From CAWIMX01 sp963792785 (GTDB lineage: Bacteria; Acidobacteriota; Vicinamibacteria; Vicinamibacterales; CAVVIG01): DNA of 64,000 bases. How positions within the stretch are numbered: position 1 is the stretch's first letter; the number at the start of each line of letters is the position of its first letter. The stretch lies in NCBI GenBank assembly GCA_963792785.1, contig CAWBXO010000001.1:1674001-1738000 (forward strand), written 5' to 3'. The translations under genes and the position numbers were made by a program. The notes under the pieces were generated by a model that saw only the letters and a program-made list of their open reading frames with translations, did no database searches and was not told the origin of the DNA. Positions 53,985 to 62,008 of the stretch are shown here, in pieces.

Positions 53985-55060
53985 TACTTCGGCCACTGGT
54001 AGCTCTGATTCCACTCGAGAAACGCCTGCACCTGGTCGCGATGGGCGTTGAGCCAGTCGACCACGCCCTCCATCGGGCTGCGCTGCGAGACCCAGTAGAC
54101 GAACGGCTCCACGAAGTCGTGCTTCCGCAGCTCGGCGAAGTACGGCACGTAGTGCGTCTCGATGAACGTGGCGCCGGCCGCGCGCGCCTGCAGGAGCCCG
54201 AACACGCGATCGATCTGCGCGACGAGCCCGCGGACCTCCGCCCCGCCGTCGCTCTGCTGCTCGGCGGCGGACATGTGGCTGAGGGCGATCGCCTCGTCCA
54301 CGGCCGCGAAGTCGCCTTCGTCGGTCGGGGCGGGCCGGACCGAGGGCATCGGCACGAGCCCGTCGACGCCCCGATCCATTCCGCCGCGCAGCGCCATGCG
54401 CCAGAGCCCGTAGCCCTGAAGCGACGTGCGGCCCGCGGGGTCGACGATCAGATAGCGCGACAGCGCGAGCACCGCGGGCGTCGTGTAGCCGCCCGTCTGG
54501 AACACCTGACCGAGCAGCAGCTGGGCGTCGGCCTGCTGCGGATCGAGCGCCACGGCCTGCTCCAGGGCGCCGCGCGCGCTCGCCGGATCCTTCAGGCTCT
54601 CGAGATACGTGACGCCCATGTTGTAGTAGAGATCGGCGTCCGGCGCGAACGCGAGGCCCTGCTTGTAGGCATCGATCGCCTGCTGCGGCTCACCCGTCGC
54701 GTCCAGTGAGAACGCCATCACGTCGTAGAAGAGCGGCAGCAGGTCCGAGTCGTATTCGGCGCCGCGCCGTGCCGTCTCGATGCTGTGCGCGAAGTCTTCC
54801 TTCGCCGCGTACGAAAACGCGAGCTCGTACAGCGCCTCGACGTTCGCCGGGCTCTCGTCGAGGATCTGCCCGTACGCCGCGATCGCGTCGTCGTACCGCC
54901 CGCCGTCGTGCAGCTTGACGGCGGCGGCCAGCGCCTCCTGCTGCGCGGGCGTCGAGGCGGTGGGCGCCTTGGTGGGACGATCCTGCGCCAGCGCGGGCGC
55001 GGCGAAGAGGAGCAACGCGCAGACACTCCGGCTGAAGCCGGATCCGACATGGATATTCAT
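53984..55060 (-). CDS. Secreted TPR-repeat protein
   Basis: 358 residues, Sec signal to about residue 26. At least four TPR-like helix pairs are visible (EALAAAVKLHDGGRYDDAIAAYGQIL, NVEALYELAFSYAAKEDFAHSIETA, ADLYYNMGVTYLESLKDP, ADAQLLLGQVFQTGGY). The C-terminal 100 residues form a separate domain with WVSQRSPMEGVVDWLNAH and FLEWNQSYQWPK. It starts within an ATGA overlap with the NHL gene, so the two are co-translated, perhaps as a periplasmic scaffold. Confidence 0.8.
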   Translation of the reverse strand: MNIHVGSGFSRSVCALLLFAAPALAQDRPTKAPTASTPAQQEALAAAVKLHDGGRYDDAIAAYGQILDESPANVEALYELAFSYAAKEDFAHSIETARRGAEYDSDLLPLFYDVMAFSLDATGEPQQAIDAYKQGLAFAPDADLYYNMGVTYLESLKDPASARGALEQAVALDPQQADAQLLLGQVFQTGGYTTPAVLALSRYLIVDPAGRTSLQGYGLWRMALRGGMDRGVDGLVPMPSVRPAPTDEGDFAAVDEAIALSHMSAAEQQSDGGAEVRGLVAQIDRVFGLLQARAAGATFIETHYVPYFAELRKHDFVEPFVYWVSQRSPMEGVVDWLNAHRDQVQAFLEWNQSYQWPK

Positions 55061-56154
55061 GACAGCTCCCGGACGCGATTGTTTTCGCTGTCCGATATGT
55101 AGAGGACCGAACCGTGACGGCAGACGCCGTGGGGCCGCGCCATGCGGCACGCCAGCGGGTCGCCGTCGGGGCCGTCGCCCCGCTCCCCCGTGCCGGCCAC
55201 CGTCGTGATCAGCCCCGACCGCAGATCCACGCGGCGAATCGCGTGGTTCTCGGTGTCGGCGACGAACAGCGCGCCGGCGGCGTCGTACGCGATGCCCTTC
55301 GGGCCGTTGAACGTCGCGGCCAGCGCGGGCCCGCCGTCGCCGGCGTATCCCGTCTCGCCGGTGCCGGCCACGCGCTCGATCCGCCGCGCGTCGAGATCCA
55401 GACGGAACACGGCGTTGCCCTCGCGCAGGACGAGGAACACGTGGCCGTCCGGATCGGTGTCGAGCGACCGCGGCCCGTTGAGCGGCACGTCGAACCCGCC
55501 GCGATCGGGCGTGGCGCCGCGCTCGCCGGTGCCGGCGAGCGTCGTGATGACGCCGCTCGCGCGATCGACGGCGCGCACGCGCCGGTTGCCGATATCGCAG
55601 ATGAGCAGGCGCCCGCGCGCGTCGAAGGCGATGCTGTGGGGCTGCCGCAGCATTGCCTGGGTCGCCGGGCCGCCGTCGCCCGAATAGCCGGCCGTGCCCG
55701 TGCCGGCGACCGTCGACACGAGGCCGGTGCGCGCGTCGACGCGCCGCACCACGTGCGCGTCGCGCTCGACCAGAAAGAGGTTCCCGCCGGCGTCGAAGCG
55801 GATCTCGTGCGGCATCGTGAACGACGCCGCGAGCGCAGGCCCGCCGTCGCCCGCATAGCCCTTCATGCCGGTGCCCGCGATCGTCGTCAGGCGCCCGGTG
55901 CCGAGATCCAGGCGGCGCGTGTAGCCGGGATCGACCTCGACGAAATACAGCGCGCCGTCCGGCCCGATCACGAGGCCGTAGGGATCGGTGATGGGCGTCC
56001 GCGTCGCCACCGCGACCGCGGGATCGTCCCCGGCCTGTCCGGTGCCGGCGATGGTGCGAATGCGCGGGCCCTGCGCGCGCAGAGCCCGCGGCGCCAGCGC
56101 GAGCGCGGCGGTCAGGGTCCCGAGAAAGGCGCGCCGGGTGGTCCGGGGGTGCAT
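55057..56154 (-). CDS. Tat-exported NHL-repeat beta-propeller protein
   Basis: 365 residues from ATG 56154 (a GTG lies 6 bp upstream). The Tat signal is TTRRAFLGTLTAALALA. About six NHL blades follow, each with the pattern 'IAGTG..GYAGDGGPA..A....P..IA.D..G.L...D..N..IRRVD'. Such propellers bind ligands; catalytic members include peptidylamidoglycolate lyases but no catalytic Arg/Tyr set is clear. Coupled (ATGA) to the TPR protein. Confidence 0.85.
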   Translation of the reverse strand: MHPRTTRRAFLGTLTAALALAPRALRAQGPRIRTIAGTGQAGDDPAVAVATRTPITDPYGLVIGPDGALYFVEVDPGYTRRLDLGTGRLTTIAGTGMKGYAGDGGPALAASFTMPHEIRFDAGGNLFLVERDAHVVRRVDARTGLVSTVAGTGTAGYSGDGGPATQAMLRQPHSIAFDARGRLLICDIGNRRVRAVDRASGVITTLAGTGERGATPDRGGFDVPLNGPRSLDTDPDGHVFLVLREGNAVFRLDLDARRIERVAGTGETGYAGDGGPALAATFNGPKGIAYDAAGALFVADTENHAIRRVDLRSGLITTVAGTGERGDGPDGDPLACRMARPHGVCRHGSVLYISDSENNRVRELS

Positions 56155-56195
56155 GCCCACCAGGATTATAGGTCCGGCGCGCGGGTCGGCCGTGT

Positions 56196-56429
56196 CTACT
56201 CGGGGCGGTTCCCGATGTCGCCACCGGTCGCGCCGGTCCCCTGGCGATAATTGCGGGTGCCGCCGGTTTCCGTACCGGTTCCGCCCGTGGTGCCCTCGGT
56301 GACGTCGCGCGAGCCCGGATGGCGCGTACGGTCGTGCTGCGAGCCGCCGTCCATCGGATCTTCCAGATCGCGGTCGCCGCTCGGTTCAGGTCGAATATCG
56401 CCGAGAATGCCGTGGCTGTGGTTCGTCAT
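56196..56429 (-). CDS. Small hydrophilic Gly/Thr-rich protein, sigma54-type control
   Basis: 77 residues, ATG 56429 with an excellent GGAGG site and a strong sigma54-type promoter upstream. It is very hydrophilic and low-complexity: TEGTTGGTGTETGGTRNYRQGTG follows an acidic-basic first half (RPEPSGDRDLEDPMDGGSQ). No hydrophobic segment. It resembles small intrinsically disordered stress proteins but I recognise no family. Real coding is supported by the RBS and promoter. Confidence 0.6.
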   Translation of the reverse strand: MTNHSHGILGDIRPEPSGDRDLEDPMDGGSQHDRTRHPGSRDVTEGTTGGTGTETGGTRNYRQGTGATGGDIGNRPE

Positions 56430-56452
56430 TGAATCCTCCAGCCGAAACAAGA

Positions 56453-56468
56453 GGCAAGGGCAATGCCA
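56453..56468 (-). promoter_or_regulatory. Sigma54-type promoter, near-perfect match
   Basis: The minus strand reads TGGCATTGCCCTTGCC: TGGCA at -24 and TTGC at -12 with the exact N6 spacing; only the C of CAC differs. The GC is about 25 nt from the ATG of the small protein. Confidence 0.75.
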
Positions 56469-56529
56469 GTGGACCGCATCGGCCGTTGGCGGAGTCTTAA
56501 CGGTGTGATACCTAATAGTTGAGGCCCCT

Positions 56530-57438
56530 ATGTCCATTCGACCCGTCAAGCGCGTCGTGCAATCGCAGCCGACTCTCGAGGGCGCGGGGGTGCGCCTGCG
56601 CCGGGCGTTCGGGTTCGGCGACACCGACGAGTTCGATCCGTTTCTCCTGCTCGACGACTTCCGCAACGAGAACCCCGAGGACTACCTCGCCGGCTTCCCG
56701 TGGCACCCGCACCGGGGCATCGAGACGATCACCTACGTGCTCGCCGGCACGGTGGATCACGGCGACAGCCTCGGCAACAAGGGTTCACTCGGCGCGGGCG
56801 ACGTGCAGTGGATGACCGCGGGCAGCGGCATCCTGCACCAGGAGATGCCCAAAGGCGACCCGAACGGCCGGATGCACGGCTTCCAGTTGTGGGCGAACCT
56901 CCCGGCGTCGCAGAAAATGACGGATCCGCGGTATCAGGACATCCACGCGGCGGACATTCCCGAGGTCATTGACGATGACGGCACGGCCGTGCGGGTGGTG
57001 ACGGGCGACTTCTGGGGCGTGCGCGGCCCGGTGGAGGGCATCGCCGCCGATCCGCGGTACCTCGACGTGTCCGTGCCGCCGGGGAAGCGGAAGACGCTGA
57101 AGGTGGAACTCGATCGCCACGCGTTCGCCTACGTCTTCGCGGGCTCCGGGCGTTTCTCGGCGGCGTCCGATCCGGAGGTCGTGCCGACCGAGCGCGTAGG
57201 CGCGCGCGGCGAGGCGCTGGGGATGGATGAGGTCGGCAACCGTTCGCTCGTGCTCTTCGATCGGGGCGACGAGGTGACCGTGCAGGCGGGCGACCACGGC
57301 ATCCGGTTCCTGCTCGTCTCCGGGCGTCCGCTCCAGGAGCCCGTGGCATGGCGCGGGCCGATCGTCATGAACACGCAGGAAGAGCTGCGACAGGCCTTCG
57401 CGGAGTTCCGGAACGGAACGTTCATCAAACACCCGTAG
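56530..57438 (+). CDS. Pirin-family protein
   Basis: 302 residues, the normal pirin length. Bicupin fold with the metal-binding HPHRGIETITYVL, a GDVQWMTAGSGILHQEMP block (His and Glu ligands) and PLQEPVAWRGPIVMNTQEE at the end. Bacterial pirins are metal-dependent dioxygenases for quercetin-like compounds or redox-sensing modulators of central enzymes; which is unknown here. Its stop is directly adjacent to the stop of the convergent YdeI-like gene. Confidence 0.9.
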   Translation: MSIRPVKRVVQSQPTLEGAGVRLRRAFGFGDTDEFDPFLLLDDFRNENPEDYLAGFPWHPHRGIETITYVLAGTVDHGDSLGNKGSLGAGDVQWMTAGSGILHQEMPKGDPNGRMHGFQLWANLPASQKMTDPRYQDIHAADIPEVIDDDGTAVRVVTGDFWGVRGPVEGIAADPRYLDVSVPPGKRKTLKVELDRHAFAYVFAGSGRFSAASDPEVVPTERVGARGEALGMDEVGNRSLVLFDRGDEVTVQAGDHGIRFLLVSGRPLQEPVAWRGPIVMNTQEELRQAFAEFRNGTFIKHP

Positions 57439-58041
57439 TCAGCGCGGCGGGCGTTCGGGAACGATCGTCTCGCCCCGCGCGAGCGTCGCCACGAGCGCCG
57501 CGATCTTCCGCGCCCGGCCGCCGGGCGTCTTCATCGTGTGCGTCCGGTACGCGAGCGCGAACAGGTTCCGGCGCCCCAGCGTGCGGAACATCCGGCGCGC
57601 GCGTGGATTCTTCTCGATCGCCGCGCGCAGGTCTGCCGGAATGGCGTCAGGGCCCGCGGCGCGCATCGGCGGGTAGGCGGCCGCCCACCGGCCGTCCGCT
57701 TTCGCCGCGTCCACGCGGCGCTGCCCGTGCGGGGTCATCCGCCCGGTCTTCGTCAGCCGCGCCACGTGCTCGCGGTTCACCTGGCTCCACGAGCTCGTCG
57801 GCCTCCGCGGCGTATACCGCTGCAGGAACGACGTGCCATCGCGCGCCAGGCGAATTCCATCGATCCACCCCCAGCACAGCGCCACATCGAGCGCCTCGGC
57901 CGGCGTCACCGTGGGCACGCCCGACGCCTTCTTGAAGATTCGCAACCACACCTCGGTTTCGCGCGCGTGGTGGCCGCGCAGCCAGCGCTCGAACGCGGCC
58001 GCGGTGCGGAAGGTCCTGGTCTTCTTCGGTTGGGGAAACAC
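57439..58041 (-). CDS. YdeI/OmpD-associated family protein
   Basis: 200 residues from GTG 58041. The YdeI pattern is clear: RTFRTAAAFERWLRGHHARETEVWLRIFKKASG, VALCWGWIDGIRLARDGTSFLQRYTPRRPTSSWS, and a Lys/Arg-rich C-terminal part (PGGRARKIAALVATLARGE). YdeI proteins are small basic proteins linked to cationic peptide resistance in enterics; the mechanism is not established. The tail is zero bp from the pirin stop. Confidence 0.88.
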   Translation of the reverse strand: MFPQPKKTRTFRTAAAFERWLRGHHARETEVWLRIFKKASGVPTVTPAEALDVALCWGWIDGIRLARDGTSFLQRYTPRRPTSSWSQVNREHVARLTKTGRMTPHGQRRVDAAKADGRWAAAYPPMRAAGPDAIPADLRAAIEKNPRARRMFRTLGRRNLFALAYRTHTMKTPGGRARKIAALVATLARGETIVPERPPR

Positions 58042-58116
58042 AACGGCGCAGTGTACGACGCAGCCGGGCTGCCACTCTAACTGTTGCCACGTCAGGACTT
58101 ACCAAAAACTTAAATA

Positions 58117-58136
58117 AATCAATATTGATATTGATT
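58117..58136. promoter_or_regulatory. AT-rich palindrome upstream of DUF2089, operator candidate
   Basis: AATCAATATTGATATTGATT has perfect 8-bp arms with a 4-bp centre and includes the 12-bp perfect palindrome ATCAATATTGAT (58118-58129). It stands in an A/T-rich stretch (58105-58165) unlike the rest of the window, 33 bp before the ATG at 58169. Confidence 0.55.
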
Positions 58137-58168
58137 TTCTTAATGTATTGACGCATCATGTATCAACT

Positions 58169-58555
58169 ATGGCGCGTGACTGGCAGGAACTGACCAAGCT
58201 CGTCGGGACGGCCCCCATTGAGATCGAGCGCGTCCGGCTCGTGGAGACGGGCGTTGCGATCGAAGGGCCGTTCCGGCTGCCGCCGCTCGCGGCGCTCTCC
58301 GCCGAGGACCAGGTCTTCGTGGCCGCCTTCGTGCGCTGCCACGGCTCCATCAAGCAGATGGAGCGGTACTTCGGCGTCAGCTATCCCACCATCAAGAACC
58401 GGCTCAACCGGGTCGGCAGCCAGCTGTCGTTCGTCGAGATCGAAGAGGAACCGGGCGGCGGCGTGCGCGCGCCGACGCGGGCGGAGATTCTCGACCGGGT
58501 CGCGCGCGGCGAGTTGACGGTCGCGCAGGCGCTCGCGCAATTCAAGGAGCAGTGA
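58169..58555 (+). CDS. DUF2089-family HTH regulator
   Basis: 128 residues from ATG 58169. The conserved block FRLPPLAALSAEDQVFVAAFVRCHGSIKQMERYFGVSYPTIKNRLNRV is the DUF2089 helix-turn-helix region. The zinc-ribbon Cys pair found at the N-terminus of some members is absent here. It likely represses or activates the operon, perhaps through the AT-rich palindrome upstream. The stop overlaps the region just before the SHOCT-like gene start (58564), in one operon. Confidence 0.82.
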   Translation: MARDWQELTKLVGTAPIEIERVRLVETGVAIEGPFRLPPLAALSAEDQVFVAAFVRCHGSIKQMERYFGVSYPTIKNRLNRVGSQLSFVEIEEEPGGGVRAPTRAEILDRVARGELTVAQALAQFKEQ

Positions 58556-58563
58556 GGCACGTC

Positions 58564-58992
58564 ATGAGCGAAGAGTCACGCAAGATTCTCGAAATGGTCT
58601 CGAACGGGACGGTCAGCGTGCAGGAGGCCGAGCAGTTGCTGCAGGCCGTCGGCGGCAACGGCGCGAACGGCGCCGCGCCGGGCGATGTCGCCGGCACGCC
58701 CCCGCCGAACCCGCGCTACTTCCGCATCATCGTGAACAAGCCGCCGCGCGACGGGAAGAAGGCGGAGACGGTCAACATCAAGGTCCCGATCACCGTCGTG
58801 AGGGGCGGGCTGCGGCTGAGCGCGCTCTTCCCGGGGATGCTGGGGAAGAAGAAGATCCAGCTCGACAACGGGTCCGAGATCGACCTGTCGAAAGTGAGCT
58901 ACGCGGATCTGGAAGCGATGATCAAGGACATCGGCGAGCTGACGGTGGACGTGGACGGCGGCGACGCGCAGGTGCGGATCCGGACCGAGTAG
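58564..58992 (+). CDS. SHOCT-like/YvlB-type protein
   Basis: 142 residues. N-terminal ESRKILEMVSNGTVSVQEAEQLLQAV is the SHOCT-like/YvlB-LiaX-type helical motif. A Pro/Gly linker leads to a beta-rich C-terminus (RYFRIIVNKPPRDGKKAETVNIKVPITVVRGGL...). It follows DUF2089 with 8 bp between, a combination seen in several Gram-negative and Gram-positive genomes in envelope stress loci. It is probably the effector or anti-regulator of the pair. Confidence 0.75.
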   Translation: MSEESRKILEMVSNGTVSVQEAEQLLQAVGGNGANGAAPGDVAGTPPPNPRYFRIIVNKPPRDGKKAETVNIKVPITVVRGGLRLSALFPGMLGKKKIQLDNGSEIDLSKVSYADLEAMIKDIGELTVDVDGGDAQVRIRTE

Positions 58993-58994
58993 CG

Positions 58995-59822
58995 ATGGCC
59001 CCCGCCAATCCGCGCGCCCGGCTCGCCGGGCTTCTCTACCTGCTCCTGCTGCCGACGACCGGCATGGCGTTCGCGACGGGGCGGGCCGTGCTGGGCGCGG
59101 ATGCCGTGGCGACGATCGCGAATCTCCAGGCGTCGCGCACGGCGTTCGCGGCCGGGACGTTCGTCGGCGCGATCGGCTTCGTGGACTACCTGCTGCTCGC
59201 CCTGGCCCTCTACCGGCTGTTCAGCCCGATCGGCCGCGATGCGGCCGCCCTGCTGCTCGCGTTCGTCGGCGTGAGCGTGCCGATCTCGCTCGCGGCGATG
59301 AGCCAGCGGATCGACGCGCTCGCGCTCCTCGACGGCGGCATGGGCGCGCAGGCCGCCGCCGCGGCATGGAGCGCGGATCATCTGCTCACGACATCGGCGA
59401 TCTTCTGGGGCCTGTGGCTGCTGCCGCTCGGCTGGCTCGTTTTCCGCTCCGGGCTCCGGCCGCGCGCGCTCGGCGTGCTGCTGGCCCTCGGCTCGGTATT
59501 CTACCTGGCGGCCTTCGCCGGCGCCGTGCTCGTCCCCAAGTACGACGCGACGCCCGTGGCCAGCGGCATCGGGATCTTCTTCGGGATCCCGGGCATCGTC
59601 GGCGAGCTCGGCTTCACAATCGCGCTGCTGTGGGGAAGCCACTACTTCGTCCACTCGCCTTTCCGCATGAGGGGGGACGTGTTCCCGCTGGCGTCGACGC
59701 CGTCGATGTCGAGCGCGTCCGATCCGATCATGAAGTCCACGTGCACGTTGCTGCGATTGCCGCCGGCGCGCTCGAAGGCCTCGTCGCTCAGGTTCTCGCC
59801 GCCGTCGAACGTGAACTTGTAG
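58995..59822 (+). CDS. DUF4386 membrane protein, extended into the convergent gene
   Basis: 275 residues with six hydrophobic helices (for example ARLAGLLYLLLLPTTGMAF, FVDYLLLALALYRLF, IFWGLWLLPLGWLVF). The core is DUF4386. Family members usually end near the last helix, here about residue 220; the last 55 residues (from RMRGDVF) have no membrane character and read antisense through the 3' end of the M29 gene (59642-59822). A lost stop is the simplest reading. Function unknown. It is 2 bp after the SHOCT-like gene. Confidence 0.75.
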   Translation: MAPANPRARLAGLLYLLLLPTTGMAFATGRAVLGADAVATIANLQASRTAFAAGTFVGAIGFVDYLLLALALYRLFSPIGRDAAALLLAFVGVSVPISLAAMSQRIDALALLDGGMGAQAAAAAWSADHLLTTSAIFWGLWLLPLGWLVFRSGLRPRALGVLLALGSVFYLAAFAGAVLVPKYDATPVASGIGIFFGIPGIVGELGFTIALLWGSHYFVHSPFRMRGDVFPLASTPSMSSASDPIMKSTCTLLRLPPARSKASSLRFSPPSNVNL

Positions 59823-60901
59823 GCCGCTCCGAGCGCCACGTGGCTGGCGGCGTTCTCGTCGAAGAGCGTGTTGTAGAACAGCAGCCCCGACTGCGCCACC
59901 GGCGAGGAATGGGGCACGAGCGCGACCTCGCCGAGCCGCGCGGCGCCCGGGTCAGTGCCCACGAGCTGCTGCAGCACGGACTGCCCCGCCGTCGCTCGCA
60001 CCTCCACGACGCGCCCGCCCTCGAAGCGCAGGTCGAAGTCCTCGATGAGCGTGCCGCCGTAGCTGAGCGGCTTGGACGCGCGCACGACGCCGTCCACGCG
60101 ATCCTTGTGCGGCATGGTGAAGACTTCCTCGGTCGGCAGGTTCGGCGCGAACGTGATCCCGCCGCGCGTGTCGCTGCGGCCCGCCACCCAGACGTGCCCG
60201 TCGGGCAGGCCGATCGTCAGATCGGTGCCCGGTCCCGTGTACTTCAGCGCGCTGAAGCGCCGCGCGTTCAGGGTGTCGCGCCGCGCCGCGAGCGCCGCGA
60301 GGTGCTCGTTCCACGCCGCGATCGGATCCGGGCGATCGAGCCGGCACATCTGGAAGATCGCTTTCCACAGCCGGGCCACCCGCTGGTCGGGCGGCGCATC
60401 CGGAAAGACGCATGATGCCCAGCCCGGGCCGGCCGCCGCCACCACGCTCCAGTTGGTCTGGTTGCGGGCGATCTGTTCGCGGAACGGGCGCGCCGCAAGC
60501 CCCGTCGCCCGCTGCACGGCGCTGATCCGATCGGGCCGCTGCCCCTTGAGCGCGTCCGGGTCGTTCGCGTACACCGACAGCATCGCCCCGCCGCCCTCCA
60601 CGTGCTCCACGAGCGCGCGCGAGAGCCAGGCGGACGTCTGGTCGAAGGAATCGGCGGGCGCGTGGGCGAATCGCGCGAGCTGCAGCGGCTCGTCGCCCCA
60701 CAGCACCTCGACGAGCGGCGCGCCGGCGCGATAGGCGGCCGCCACGATTTCCCGCACGAGGGGCGCGGCGTCGAGCGACACGCCGCCGTTCGCCAGCGGC
60801 CCGATCACCATCAGCCGCTGTCCGGGCTGCAGGTTCAGGCCGACGTGCACCGCCAGGTTGCCGTACCGTTCGAGGTCGTGTTGAAGATCGGTCGTCGCCA
60901 C
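59642..60901 (-). CDS. M29-family aminopeptidase (AmpS/PepS-like)
   Basis: 419 residues from GTG 60901. It shows the M29 pattern: LQPGQRLMVIGPLANG near the start, TDLTIGLPDGHVWVAG, and the metal region NLPTEEVFTMPHKDRVDGVV with conserved Glu and His ligands, then SGLLFYNTLFDENAASHVALGAAY. A cobalt/zinc-dependent aminopeptidase is expected, cytoplasmic, which fits with peptide import. Its stop region overlaps the DUF4386 gene by 181 bp. Confidence 0.88.
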   Translation of the reverse strand: MATTDLQHDLERYGNLAVHVGLNLQPGQRLMVIGPLANGGVSLDAAPLVREIVAAAYRAGAPLVEVLWGDEPLQLARFAHAPADSFDQTSAWLSRALVEHVEGGGAMLSVYANDPDALKGQRPDRISAVQRATGLAARPFREQIARNQTNWSVVAAAGPGWASCVFPDAPPDQRVARLWKAIFQMCRLDRPDPIAAWNEHLAALAARRDTLNARRFSALKYTGPGTDLTIGLPDGHVWVAGRSDTRGGITFAPNLPTEEVFTMPHKDRVDGVVRASKPLSYGGTLIEDFDLRFEGGRVVEVRATAGQSVLQQLVGTDPGAARLGEVALVPHSSPVAQSGLLFYNTLFDENAASHVALGAAYKFTFDGGENLSDEAFERAGGNRSNVHVDFMIGSDALDIDGVDASGNTSPLMRKGEWTK

Positions 60902-60956
60902 GTGGATTCGTCGCTAAAGCCGGTAAAATGGTCCGTCGCCGATCATACGTGATGCG

Positions 60957-60974
60957 GCCGGGCGCGCGCCCGGC
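60957..60974. repeat. 18-bp perfect palindrome in the leader of the PEBP gene
   Basis: GCCGGGCGCGCGCCCGGC is self-complementary and lies 28 bp before the start of the next gene. It is followed by AAAAATTATG, so it could act as a leader hairpin. No poly-T follows, so not a typical terminator. Confidence 0.5.
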
Positions 60975-61002
60975 CGGGCGAAAAATTATGCTGGAGGGAC
61001 CC

Positions 61003-61578
61003 ATGAACCGACGATCGCTGATCACACTCGCGGGCGCGCTGGCGCTCGCGTTCACCGCGCTGCCCGCGGCGGCCCAGGGCCGCGGCGGGCCGGGCCGTCC
61101 CGGGCTCACGCTGACCACGCCCGCGTTCCCAGACGGCGGCGAGGTCCCGGGGCGCTTCACGCAGTCCGTGGACGCGCCGGTGTCACCCGTCCTCAACTGG
61201 ACCAACGTGCCCGACGGCACGCAGAGCTTCGTGCTCATCATGCACGACCCCGACGTCGCGCGGCAGCGCTCGACCGAGGACATGCTCCACTGGCTCGCGT
61301 TCAACATCCCGGGCAGCGCGACGGGTCTCCCCGAGGGCGTCCCCGGCACCGAGCGGCTGGCCGACGGCACCGTGCAGGGGAAGAACGGCGGCAACACGGT
61401 CGGCTATCGGGGACCCGGCGCGCCGGCCGCTGGCCCAGACCACCACTACACCTGGGAACTCTTCGCGCTCGACACCACGCTCAGCCTCGGCCCCGACGCA
61501 ACCCGCGCGCAGGTCATCGAAGCGATGAACGGCCACATCGTCGGCAAGGGCGTCCTCGTGGGGCGGTTCCACCGCTGA
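61003..61578 (+). CDS. Secreted YbhB/YbcL-type PEBP protein
   Basis: 191 residues, ATG 61003 with GGAGG upstream and a signal ending near AAAQ. The PEBP (Raf kinase inhibitor-like) fold is recognised by FTQSVDAPVSPVLNWTNVPDGT, VLIMHDPDVARQRSTEDMLHW (phosphate-site DPD), NGGNTVGYRGPGAP and HHYTWELFALDT. It binds phospholipid head-group or nucleotide-like ligands in known members. Periplasmic location is inferred from the signal peptide. Confidence 0.88.
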   Translation: MNRRSLITLAGALALAFTALPAAAQGRGGPGRPGLTLTTPAFPDGGEVPGRFTQSVDAPVSPVLNWTNVPDGTQSFVLIMHDPDVARQRSTEDMLHWLAFNIPGSATGLPEGVPGTERLADGTVQGKNGGNTVGYRGPGAPAAGPDHHYTWELFALDTTLSLGPDATRAQVIEAMNGHIVGKGVLVGRFHR

Positions 61579-61597
61579 GCCGGCGAGCGGCGATCCG

Positions 61598-62008
61598 ATG
61601 ACCAAACCGATCCCGATGCTCGACGACCGGTGGATCACCGAGCGGTTCGTCCGCGCCTCGGGACCCGGCGGGCAGAACGTCAACAAGGTGGCGACGGCGG
61701 TGGAGCTGCACGTGGATGTCGGCCGCTCGTCGCTCCCCGATCCGGTGAAGCGCCGCCTGGCGGCGCTCGCCGGCCACCGCATGACGTCCGACGGCATCCT
61801 CCAGATCGACAGCCGCGCGTTCCGCACGCAGGGCGCGAACCGCAAGGCCGCGCGCGAGCGGCTGGCGGCGCTGCTCGCGCGCGCGGCGACGGCGCCCCGC
61901 CCGCGCACCGCGACGAGGCCGACCCGGGCGTCGAAGGAGCGGCGGATCGAGGCGAAGAAGCGCCGGAGCGCCGCCAAGGCGCGGCGCCGTGGATCGCCGG
62001 ATGACTAG
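61598..62008 (+). CDS. arfB: ArfB-type peptidyl-tRNA hydrolase / rescue factor
   Basis: 136 residues. The GGQ release-factor loop is intact in SGPGGQNVNKVATAVELH, and the basic C-terminal tail (KERRIEAKKRRSAAKARRR) would enter the mRNA channel of stalled ribosomes, as in ArfB/YaeJ. It releases nascent chains from ribosomes lacking a stop codon. It overlaps the downstream glutamate-synthase-like start by 8 bp. Confidence 0.92.
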   Translation: MTKPIPMLDDRWITERFVRASGPGGQNVNKVATAVELHVDVGRSSLPDPVKRRLAALAGHRMTSDGILQIDSRAFRTQGANRKAARERLAALLARAATAPRPRTATRPTRASKERRIEAKKRRSAAKARRRGSPDD

